Part shown: in pieces, positions 55,165-64,000 of the stretch
Numbering within the stretch: the first letter of the stretch is position 1
Layout: the number at the start of each line of letters is the position of its first letter
Source of the DNA: Hippopus hippopus
Taxonomy: Eukaryota; Mollusca; Bivalvia; Cardiida; Cardiidae
NCBI GenBank assembly: GCA_946811185.2
Contig: OX328107.1
Span: 23,085,587-23,149,586, forward strand
Direction: 5' to 3'
DNA: 64,000 nucleotides
Made by a program: the position numbers and the translations under genes
The notes under the pieces: model-generated
Database searches by the model: none
Told to the model about the DNA's origin: nothing
Seen by the model: only the letters and a program-made list of their open reading frames with translations

Positions 55165-55745
55165 TGCTCTTTACCACTCGGCGATATATTAGATTTGTCA
55201 AAATTCAAAGCATTTACTGAGGACAAACTAAATATGTTTCAAATGATAGAATTTTGCTGTTAAATAAAGGATAGAAAACATTGTGGAAAAAGGAGAAAAT
55301 GCTGGTTACCAGCATTTTCTCTTTTTCTCGCAGTGTTTTCAAAAGCTCTCTGCCGAGCCCCGGTAGCTCAGTCGGTAGCGTACAGGACTTGAGAACATGG
55401 GGTCGCTGGTTCGATCCCTGGCTCGGCCAATTTCTTTCCGAGGATTGGTGATAGTAATTGAGACAGGATTCATTCCTCTCTCACTGCTGACCATTGTTAC
55501 GCAGATGATTATGAAGAAAAGCAGCCAGTGGCTTGGAAAGAATATTGTGCGGAGTACTGGTAACAGAAACTCCAGGAAAAGCATGGATAGGTGCACTGGC
55601 CGCCGCGATATATATGCAATAATATTGAAAACGGCGTTAAACACCATACAGTCAATCAATCAATCAATTGCAATCAATCAATCAATCAATCAAAAGCCCT
55701 CTTACTCAGGGTCTGTAAAACACGGGCTTGTTTGGTGAAGGGTTA
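55165..55745 (-). mobile_element. MITE family B copy split by SINE-1
   Basis: B runs 55165-55351 (core about 55275-55338) and resumes after the SINE at 55692-55745, ending tttggtgaagggtta. Confidence 0.78.
55352..55691 (+). mobile_element. SINE-1, complete copy with target duplication
   Basis: tRNA-like head: A box TAGCTCAGTCGG (55364-55375), B box GGTTCGATCC (55408-55417). The body is typical and the tail is (AATC)n. Flanked by AAAAGCTCTCT (55341-55351) and AAAAGCCCTCT (55692-55702), an 11-base duplication with one later change. Best copy to define the family. Confidence 0.9.
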
Positions 55746-55841
55746 TGTAGATAGTTTACACATTCCATGGTCTGGAAATATCTTTGATGGGAGAGGCTTA
55801 TCAGTTATTTTCAGAACAATTTTCATCTGTTTCTCTTTCTT

Positions 55842-56053
55842 AACCCCTTAAACTGCAAAATAAACAAAGAAACATATCATCAGCCAGTACAAGAATAAAC
55901 GCGAATATTGATATTTACAGTTTCTCTCCCGCCGAAAAACTCGCACAAGATTGGATAGTGTAGGTCCAAGATCAGATTGCACGTACTGTGTAGTCTGATC
56001 TTGGTCTATATTGTTCGCAAAAGCGGATTGAGTCGCAGTTAGCAGTCTGGGGG
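55842..56053 (-). mobile_element. MITE family A, full copy
   Basis: Core about 55968-56003 (agatcagattgcacgtactg), flank gattgagtcgcagttagcag. Confidence 0.72.
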
Positions 56054-56177
56054 AATAGTTCTCACGCAAGATACGTTGTAAACAAATTTATGGTTTGCCG
56101 AGAGAATGATTTTTGAATTCCATGTCTTTTTTTAAACCATGGATTTTCTGAAGTGTTAGTTCGCTATAAAGATTAGC

Positions 56178-56437
56178 CATGTCCTGTGAAAAGGGGGCTT
56201 AACCCACTTGCAAAAAGTATCGATCCAGGTCAGCCTGCGCAGTCCGCGCAGGCTGACCCGAGCCGAAACTTTGTGCTATAGGTCGATTTTCTACATGTCA
56301 AAGGATCAGTCAATCTCTAGATCCAGTCGGTTGTTAGACAAAATGGTTTTTATGGATCCATAATTATATGGTGACTTGCTTGGTATGATGGATTACGGAG
56401 ATGTATTAAGTCCCTGTTTGCCAGAGAATTGCTTAGA
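56178..56437 (-). mobile_element. MITE family C, full copy
   Basis: Core 56226-56268, ends gccatgtcctgtgaaaaggg / tttgccagagaattgctt. Confidence 0.78.
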
Positions 56438-57400
56438 TATTTTATTATCTACTGTTTGTTTGAATGGGATTTAACACTGCTCTCAACAGAAGTCGTACAT
56501 GTGGCACGGCGCCAGCTCAGTTGTACTGCTCTATGATGGGTTTTCTCCGTTCTAGACAGGAACTCCTAACTGCCTTTCCAACGGGCACTGTTTATGCATA
56601 ATTAAGCCAAGCTGGGTTTGTTCTTCAAGCTCTACATGCTGAAAGTAAGCGAGCGTACGTCATTTTCCTTTTTTCCGTCGTGCGTCCGTGCGTGCAGTAA
56701 CTCTCATTTCAAATACTAGTATCTTCTCTGAAAGAACTGGCTTGACTTATACAAATTTCATAGATACATAATGATGTTCTAATAGCCATGGTGCTCTTTC
56801 ACATTTCTTGAAAATGAAAAGCTCCATGTCGAACTTAGGTTGCCGTTTTTAACAAATTTCCATTTTCAAGAAAAAAAATCTTTTAAAGAATCTCCTCCAA
56901 ATCTGTTGGTTGGTCAAAATATATTTACGTATTGCATGAATGAATATTGTGTAAACCTTTTCAGATTTCAGATAGAGTCATAATAAGTCAAAAAAACGAC
57001 ATGGGAATGCCTTTTTTCTTCTATACAGGCCATACAGCCATGTATAAATATTATCGCTCTCATCAGATGTCTTTTGTGCTTTACAGTTAGCATGAATGGT
57101 CATTTTGTAGTCTTGTTTCACCTATTTTGATTGAACGTTGTTCCGCCCTAAAATCATGGCAGTTTTTGGCGTGACCTTTTAATCAAATCCAGTTTGTGCA
57201 AATTACAGCTCCGGCACAAATGTTGGCAATCACTTGAGCGATACAGGGACAACATGATCCTCTTGTTTTTGTAATTTTCGTATGGAAAAGATTAATATGT
57301 TCCCTTTGTTTCAACGTTTCCAGCGCGTCTTGATCTGTGTTATGTATTAGGACGAGAGTGGCCTAATATAAGATGCAAATGAGATATGATTTTTCACGTC
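56438..57400. other. Stretch without supported gene
   Basis: Part of it (about 56640-56840) has the look of a worn repeat (cgtcgtgcgtccgtgcgtgc, then acaaatttcatagatacata), but no second copy is present here. Confidence 0.4.
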
Positions 57401-57404
57401 AGTG

Positions 57405-57590
57405 TCTTTGGTTTAAGCCAGTCACGTTTTTGACTACTTTGACGTCGAAGGCTTTTGAAATCGTATTTGGAACAAGAAGAAAAACGCTGGCTAGCATCAT
57501 TTTCTCCTTTCCTCAAGATGTTGTCTTCACTTTTAAACACAAAACGAGTTATTTGATCTACATTTGATTGGTCGTATACCAATGTTTTAA
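57405..57590 (+). mobile_element. MITE family B, diverged copy
   Basis: ggcttttgaaatcgtatttg, aacgctggctagcatcattt, ctcctttcctcaagatgttg. Confidence 0.6.
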
Positions 57591-58346
57591 AACTTGAGTT
57601 TCAAATTCGTATTTCAGTACCTCTTTTGCCGTCTATCTTATTTTATTTTTTCTGGCGGATCTTTACTTGTTTTGTGTAACTTCTCTATACTAATGAACCT
57701 CTACATCTATAAGTAGAAATTAAGTTTATTGCTATGTTTTTTTAAGCTTTGAGCGTATTACAACTTAGCTTAATCAATTGCTTTCCGGAAGTCATAAAAA
57801 CTAGACTGGTATAAAGATGTTAAGTCAATTAAACGTCAGCAGGTATATAATTTGGAACCTTAATCTTTGAAAGTTTGTAAAGTTTCCGCTCTGTATTAAC
57901 CGTTTGCCACATACAGACGTCATTCTTTGTCATGAAGATGACCCTTTTTTGAAAATATTGTGATTAAAGCTGAATATTTGCGTTTCCACATTTACAAACG
58001 AGTTAAACTTAATTGATTATCTGTTTAAAGTACTAATGTTTTTATAATTGTCTGCTGCAGGCCACTGAGGCAGGGATGTATCCAGGCCTACGCCCGTACG
58101 CCTTTGCGTACCACTGGTTGAGCATACCATTGAATAAGATCGTAATCTTTTGTCATTTTACTCCTTGTGAGGAAGAAGGCTTTTGAAAACATTGTAGGAA
58201 AAGGAGAAAACACCAACACCAAGGAACACCAACTTGATTGCTGTGCCTGAAGTTAGCTGCCAGCTACATGCACATGTACTTGTCACCAGCCTGTGAGTCG
58301 GCAACGGTAACCTAGCAAACATATACAGAAGGGAGCAGCACTATAG

Positions 58347-58530
58347 GAAAACGGGGTTTAACGCAACTATGTAATGCATTATACCAAGCTTGTCTTTGCA
58401 TGACATTCAGAAAATAGACCAATAGCAAAAAGTTTCGACCTAGGTCAGCCTGTGCAATCCGCACAGGCTGACCTAGATCGATACTTTTTGCAGATGCATG
58501 AAGCCACCCTTTCAGAGAGCATGACTGAAG
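58347..58530 (+). mobile_element. MITE family C, shortened copy
   Basis: Core 58435-58481. Both arms carry CCTAGG instead of CCCAGG and TGTGC / GCACA instead of TGCGC / GCGCA. Confidence 0.78.
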
Positions 58531-58839
58531 TATTTTTTGACTACTGGCATTCCAAACTTGTTACCAAAGATACGTTGATTGCTTGCAGAGGCCTATAAAA
58601 CAGAAGTTTGGTGTAGCTTCCAGTGATCTGGTATCCATCGCCGGGGATTAGCCTGTAGAAATTGTTGTATTTACGAAGCTAATTGATAGCACTTATCAGC
58701 AATAAAGTTAATTAATTTCTCCGGTTCCGTAAAGCTCAGAGGTTGTTAACAGGAGAATTTCGATGTCAGAGTTCGATCAAAACTGCCAAACCCTTACACT
58801 ACTCCGCGTTTAATTTTCAACTCTTAATCAGAGAATTCT

Positions 58840-59010
58840 CAATATTAAAAGACTCAGCCGACGGCAAATTTGAAGCTGCTAAATCGACGGGGTGTCTTTA
58901 AACGGGTAGTAAATATTGTTGGGAAAAGAGAAAAAGTTGATGACCAGCATTTTCTCCTTTTCCTACATTGTTTTCCAAAACTTTTTCCCTAGGGTCGTTC
59001 AAATTTGAAA
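58840..59010 (-). mobile_element. MITE family B copy
   Basis: Core gggaaaagagaaaaagttga / accagcattttctccttttc at 58920-58972. Confidence 0.65.
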
Positions 59011-59099
59011 AGGATGAATACGTCACTACTAGCGAATGATTTTTTTTGTTTAAAGCAGTATCTTTTGAACAGTGTTGTACCAATTTACTCCAAAATTTT

Positions 59100-59240
59100 A
59101 GTCACATTGACAGCTCACTTATTTTGGCCTTTCCACATGTTTCCAAGGTTTCAGCAGTCTTCGGCTCGGGCTTCAAAGTGTTTTGTCAGAGGACACACCC
59201 ACGAAAAGCCAAGAGCCTCGATATAGGATTGCTTAGGATA
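59100..59240 (-). mobile_element. SINE-2 fragment (inverted)
   Basis: aaggtttcagcagtcttcgg, aggacacacccacgaaaagc. Confidence 0.5.
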
Positions 59241-59454
59241 GACTGCTGTTTAGAAATATTGTGTAAAAGCGAGCGGTTGTTCTTCATGGCAATTTTCTTC
59301 TTTTCTCCATAATGTTTTCACGCATTCACATATTAAAATGTCCGTCTCTTTCCATGTCGAGTTTTCGTTTTTTGATAGAGTGGTATCAAAGTTGTTGGCT
59401 GCCAATTTTTGGTAATAGGCTAGTCTTTTGAAATAATGCCAGTTGTCTTAAAAA

Positions 59455-59580
59455 AATGAAAAAAATTGCGGGAAAAGGAGAAAATGCTGGTTACCAGTAT
59501 TTGCTCATTTTCCCACAATGTTTGAAAAAGCCTTCTTCGCTAAACATGTAAAACACGGGATCGTCTGGCAGTCACAGTTG
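59455..59580 (-). mobile_element. MITE family B copy
   Basis: Core ggagaaaatgctggttacca / gtatttgctcattttcccac at 59470-59524; end gtctggcagt. Confidence 0.65.
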
Positions 59581-59676
59581 CATTGCCGTCTATAAATGCT
59601 ATCAATAAGTTTTAGTAACTCGCATTGCCTCCCTTTCAGGGTTTTCACCTTTTCAAAGACAACTCTCATCCCTTGA

Positions 59677-59920
59677 GCCCGCTTGGGTAGCTCAGTGGTC
59701 AGCGAATCGGGCTTGTGACCTGGTGGTTGTGAGATCGATACCCGGTCGAGGCAAACTTTCTTTCTGGCGATTTTCGCTTCTCACCTCTGATGCATGTGAG
59801 AAAGTAGTCTGTGTCTTGGAAAGAAAGTTGTGTCTGTGCTGGTGTGAGAAAGCCAGGAAACACATGCGTAAGTGCACTAACCGCTATGATTTAACCGAAG
59901 CTGTTAAACGGTGTTAAACA
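59677..59920 (+). mobile_element. SINE-3 copy
   Basis: Head cttgggtagctcagtggtca (A box) and gtgagatcgatacccggtcg (B box). Body ctctgatgcatgtgagaaag and gctggtgtgagaaagccagg; end taaacggtgttaaacaacc. Inserted in B-like sequence that lies on its left. Confidence 0.75.
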
Positions 59921-59948
59921 ACCAGTTGATATGTTACCGCCAGCATAC

Positions 59949-59998
59949 TTTTTTTTTTTTTTTTTCTGAAGCAGGTTTTTTTTTTTTTTGTTTGTTTG
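59949..59998. repeat. Two poly-T runs
   Basis: About 17 and 12 T residues either side of a short spacer. Confidence 0.9.
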
Positions 59999-59999
59999 A

Positions 60000-60180
60000 A
60001 TGGTCTTTTACCATTTTACTCCACAATTCAGGTTATATCACTGCAGCAGCTCACTTACTTTGACTTTTCCAAGGTTTTAACAGTATTAGTATCGGACTCT
60101 GAAGTGTTTCGACAGATGACAGACCGACGAAAAGCCATGAGCCTCCAGGGAGGGTTGCTGAGGGCAGACTTCTATTTAGA
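60000..60180 (-). mobile_element. SINE-2 fragment (inverted)
   Basis: aggttatatcactgcagcag, cggactctgaagtgtttcga, gaaaagccatgagcctccag. Confidence 0.5.
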
Positions 60181-60372
60181 AACATTGTGTAAAGGGGGAA
60201 ATTGTTCTTCATGGTCCTTTTCTTCTTTATTCCACAATGTATTCACGTATTCATATTACACTTTTCTTGTAAACATTTTTCTCATGCCACAAATTCTTTT
60301 ACAGAGAAAACTTAAACCTATATTGCCTTTGAAATTCCTTTGAACTACGAGTATAACACCGTTGATGATCTT

Positions 60373-60603
60373 AACCTTTCACCAGACGAAAAAAAAAAAA
60401 ATAACTTGTCGAAATAGAAAGTATTGCAGAAGACAATCAAATGTGGCTAAAATTATTGGATTTTTCTCCTCAAGGTTAGAAAACATTGTGGGAAATGGAA
60501 AAAAATGCTGGTTCCCATCATTTTCTCCTTTTTCCAAAATATTTTCAATGGCTTTCTTTCCTAGAACCGTTAAAACCTATGATTGTATGGTAAAGGATTA
60601 AAT
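60373..60603 (-). mobile_element. MITE family B, full copy
   Basis: Core about 60480-60546; ends taacctttcaccagacga / gtatggtaaaggattaa. Confidence 0.75.
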
Positions 60604-60744
60604 TGTAATTGAATCTCCTGATTTTATAATTTTACGAGCAGGTATCTGGAATTCTACCCAAGGGTGTGGATGTTTTCGCAATACTTTTTTGAATTAGTGA
60701 AGAGTTTTATAGTTTATACCTTCCGTGAAAAAGGTTAACACGTA

Positions 60745-60955
60745 ACCATAACTCTGCTAAGCGCGAGTCAATGACCCTTTTGCGGAGAGCGTAGATCAAG
60801 ATCAGACTGCACAGAATGTGCAGTCTGATCTTGGATCTACACTATCCGATATGGGGATATCTTTCCTCCAACAACACCTTTTGAATTGGAAAATTTGGGT
60901 TTTTCCCATCGGCTTGAAAGTTTCATTTCTTTTCTTCAGCAGGATAAGGGTTAAT
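60745..60955 (+). mobile_element. MITE family A, full copy
   Basis: ctctgctaagcgcgagtcaa at left, core about 60800-60833, right end cagcaggataagggttaa. Confidence 0.8.
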
Positions 60956-61029
60956 TATTTTCCTACCAACAGAGCTGAGAAAAAGAACTTTACATTGTAA
61001 GGTCTACGGCCCCTAATTAAAAGACAGAA

Positions 61030-61180
61030 GCTGCCGAGATTGGCCGATAGCCTTTACGAAAACGTCGATGTTACACGATATTTACCGATGAGTTAGTGAG
61101 TCTACTGCCCTTTACTCTAAGCTGCCGAGATGGGCCGAATCGCCTTTACGAAAACGTCGATCTTTACCGAGAATTAGGAG
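61030..61180. repeat. Tandem duplication, about 90-base spacing
   Basis: gctgccgagattggccgata and gctgccgagatgggccgaat, each followed by gcctttacgaaaacgtcgat and a variant of a tttaccga block. Confidence 0.8.
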
Positions 61181-61427
61181 CCGTAGAAGTTGGTAGACAT
61201 ATATAGCCTAAATTCAAATGCCTCTTAAATATCGAACCGTGTAGATCCATCGAGCTTTAAAAAAAGTTAATTTTTTTAAAATGATATTGAAAACACATCT
61301 TATGGCAATATTTTAAAATGGTGTCCACTGCTGAAGTAATACTGGCGTTTACGTCAAGTGACAATTTTGGTAAACTACATGATCATCACTCTGATATTTC
61401 GACCAATCTTGTTTATTTTGGAACTTT

Positions 61428-61625
61428 ACCAGAAAACAAAGTTATTGACTTTTTTAAATTCAAAGCAGTTGCAGACATTTTAATGTAGCTAAAATGATGA
61501 GATTTATCTTTGAAAACATTGTGGGCAAAGGTTACCAGCATTCTCTCCTTTTCAAAATCTGTTCCAAAAATCCTGAGTCCTTTTGGTCGTTAAAATCCGG
61601 GTAAAGTTTAGTAAAGATTTAATTA
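61428..61625 (-). mobile_element. MITE family B, decayed copy
   Basis: gaaaacattgtgggcaaagg, ttaccagcattctctccttt; ends degenerate. Confidence 0.62.
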
Positions 61626-62215
61626 CGGAATCGGCGGAGCCGTGACGAGTGCCGGATTGTTTAGCAAGTTCTGTTCTTAAGAAATACAGCGCATCCTTGT
61701 CCAGGTTCGAATCTCGACCGGCATCTTGAGCGATAAACTCCGTTGATATGGTTCTTATTTGACTCGTGCTGGTTTACGCACTCTCTAGCGATAACCGTGA
61801 CGTCAGTCTGCGAACTGCTTGTCAACAAAACTGTTGCAAGAAGGCGAAAAGTACACACTAAAGGCGCACAACGGCGCCGAGTTGTGTCGGTATCAACTAT
61901 GAAACACGTTCGTACTATGTGCCATACCGGCAGCTAAAATTGGTGGTATGATACCCGGTTTATTCTGAACTGAGCCTGTTATCGATCTTCACATTATCGG
62001 TCGGTGACACGACAGATAAAAGTCGACGCCAGTTCTGGATTAACCCGGTGCACTGGCTTATATTCACTGGGAGGAACCGGCGCCATTACCACGAGTTAAA
62101 TATAGCATAAGAGAACAGTGCTTGAACTAGTAAAGTATTCACCTAGCATACGTCTTACTTGACACCTGTATCTCATACACTGCTGTGTAATAAAGAATCC
62201 AAAATCGACAACTCT
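61626..62215. other. Unclassified, GC-richer segment, possible retroelement remnant
   Basis: Contains a B-box match GGTTCGAATCTC near 61702 after a tRNA-like region, and AATAAAG near 62189. Could be a tRNA-derived SINE or a solo LTR; no coding frame or second copy supports either. Confidence 0.25.
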
Positions 62216-62659
62216 TCTTTTGAGTATATTGACAGTATATTGACGGTAAAATATGTTACGTAACAAAGGAGTTCAGGAGGACATAAGACAGTATTTCACT
62301 GATGATAATTGTGTATATGTCTAGCGAAAAAGTCTGCTGATTAGATTTTCCTTGAAGGAGAATATTACATGTTTGGCTTCTGTCCATCGGAGATGATTAC
62401 TTGAAAAGCTTTTGCCAATAAACACGTTTTGCAGGTCGTTTCCTTGTAGCTATTCCCAAAGAGCGTTTACCTTTGAAGCAAGCTTTTTCAATTTTAACTT
62501 TACCTCCGGTAGATAACATGTCCGTGTTAAAGAAGGCGATTTTTGAAAAAAAAAACACATTGTTGATAACAGGTTAATTGATTGTGACGAAAGATTGATT
62601 TTCTAAAACGCATACTGGCATTTACTTTGTGCGCTCGTCATTGGTTGAAGCATTTACTT

Positions 62660-63830
62660 AATGCGCCCGTCGATGGCTAAAGACACTTTATTTATGTGGT
62701 CCTCGATGGCCAAGTGGTAAAGACACTTTATTTGTGTGGTCCCCGATGGCTAAGTGGTAAAGACACTTTGTTTATGTGGTCCCCGATGGCTAAGTGGTAA
62801 AGACACTTTATTTGTGTGGTCCCCGATGGCTAAGTGGTAAAGACATTTTATTTATGTGGTTCTCGATGGCCTAGTGGTAAAGACACTGTATTTGTGTGGT
62901 CCTCGATGGCTTAGTGGTTAAAACATTTATTTATATGATTCTCGATGGCTTAGTGGTTAAGGCGTTTTATTCATTAGGTTCTCGAGAGCCAGTTGGTAAA
63001 GACACTTCATATATGTGCAGTGTTTCTCAATGACTAAGTGGTAAAATATGGTCTTCCATGGCTCAGTGGTAAAGACACTTTATTCATGTTGTCCTTGATA
63101 GCTTAGTGTTATAGACACTTTATTTGTGTGGTCCTCGATATGGTTCTCGATGATAAAGACATTTTATTTTTGTGGTCCTCAAAAGCTTAGTGGTAAAGAC
63201 ATTTTATTCGTGTGGAACTCGGTGGCTTGGTGGTAAAAACACTTTATTTGTATGGTCGAGGACCACATAAAGTACCGTCACCACTTAGCCATTGAGGACC
63301 AAATGAATAAAACGCCTTTACCTCTAAGCCACTGAGGATCACATAAATAAATTGTCTTTACCACTGAGCCATCGGGGACCACATAAATGAAGTGTCTTTA
63401 ACACTGAGCCACTGAGAACCATATAAATAAAGTGTCTTTACCAATTGGCCATCGAGGACCAAATAAATAAGATGACCTATCACTAAGCCATTGAGGACCA
63501 AATGAATAATATGAATTAAGCACTTAGCCATTGAGGATCACACAAAGTAAACACCTTACTTACTAAGCCATTGAGGACCCGATATAGAAGGCATTTTATT
63601 CACTGGGTGCTCAGTGGCTTAGGGGTTAGGGCGTTTTATTCGTCTTGTGGCCTCAATGGCCTTTTGATTAATTCGTCTTTTTCATCAGGTCTTCAATGGC
63701 TTTGAGATTGAGGCACTTACTCCAAAGGGTCCGCAATGTAGTAGTGGTTGGGATGTTTTATCCTTTTCAAGGCCTTAGAGGTTTAGTGGTGAAGGCGTTT
63801 TTCCTTTTCCAGATGAGCCTTTGCGGCTGA
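62660..63830. repeat. 40-base minisatellite in alternating orientation
   Basis: Units start near cgatggctaagtggtaaaga and step exactly 40 bases at 62701, 62741, 62781, 62821 and 62861, then less regularly to about 63255. From about 63255 to 63590 units are on the opposite strand (ctttaccactgagccat). From about 63600 to 63830 the first orientation returns. The unit resembles the D-arm/A-box part of a tRNA (TGGCTTAGTGGTTAAGGCG). Confidence 0.92.
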
Positions 63831-63889
63831 TAAGGAAAGGCGTCCTTAGTTGCTAAATCCTTAAGGCGCCTTTCACGACTTTAGTTACC

Positions 63890-63965
63890 TTTGAGTGCAA
63901 TGTAAATCAATATCAGGATGCACAAAACGTGCAGCCTGATCTTTGATCTACACTGTCCGATTTTC
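63890..63965. mobile_element. MITE family A, short copy
   Basis: atatcaggatgcacaaaacg / tgcagcctgatctttgatct. Both arms carry AGGATGC / GCAGCCT-type changes. Confidence 0.68.
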
Positions 63966-64000
63966 TGAAACACTGCAGACAAAATCAACCAAAAAGTTGC

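Noticed and set aside
55352..55440. Functional tRNA gene at the SINE heads
   Set aside because: A and B boxes are present but no cloverleaf acceptor stem closes, and the same head is followed by the same SINE body in several copies.
62660..63830. CRISPR-like array
   Set aside because: Units are contiguous 40-base repeats without unique spacers, in a eukaryotic context, and the orientation alternates.
1..64000. Multi-gene novel system such as an operon or defence island
   Set aside because: The three host genes are unrelated in function, spaced by 9-13 kb and each has its own exon structure; no clustering logic is visible.

Overview
This is a 64 kb piece of an AT-rich animal nuclear genome. 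The host genes are split by many introns with GT/AG borders, intergenic space is large, and well over half of the recognisable sequence belongs to dispersed repeats: short palindrome-centred MITE families, tRNA-derived SINEs with (ATCA)n tails, Tc1/mariner elements and microsatellites. The gene content (tetraspanin, APIP/MtnB, a Ras-dva-like GTPase) and the style of the repeats fit a bivalve mollusc, most likely a heterodont clam or mussel. This taxonomic placement is inference; no marker gene settles it.

Three host genes are supported, all on the + strand. (1) Positions 3-10284 hold a tetraspanin in nine exons whose phases all agree; its 5-prime end lies before the window. It carries an unusual proline-rich N-terminal extension of about 190 residues before the first membrane segment. 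(2) Positions 19359-30960 hold APIP/MtnB, methylthioribulose-1-phosphate dehydratase of methionine salvage. Seven shared exons are joined to one of two possible first coding exons. The zinc-binding histidines are kept, but the residue aligned with the catalytic glutamate reads as lysine. (3) Positions 44016-45476 hold a Ras-dva-like small GTPase: a 17-base first coding exon and one long second exon, with TATA boxes upstream. The genes do not form a shared pathway.

Transposons: a degenerate Tc1 element (17499-19028), an apparently intact mariner (22803-24129) nested in an older repeat that has a second, mariner-free copy at 40622-41113, and a Tc1-derived fold-back element (35723-36520). For the MITEs I use working names. 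A has a core built on GATCAGACTGCAC and its complement. B has a 65-base core built on GGAAAAGGAGAAAATGCTGG. C has a core built on CAGCCTGCGC flanked by TCGACCCAGG. D has two CAGCCTGCGC-type palindromes inside ends reading GCAACACGCGAAAAGG. E is centred on GATTGGCTAAACC. F is a loose inverted repeat containing CATACCATTT. G is the mariner host repeat. SINE-1, SINE-2 and SINE-3 have tRNA-like heads. Several insertions are nested and can be ordered in time.

The right end (62660-63830) is a 40-base minisatellite whose blocks alternate in orientation and whose unit resembles a tRNA D-arm. The observations most worth following are the symmetric substitutions in the arms of the MITE hairpins, the altered APIP active site, the tetraspanin N-terminus and the alternating minisatellite. 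I found no gene cluster that looks like an undescribed multi-gene system. Repeat borders are read by eye and can be off by tens of bases.
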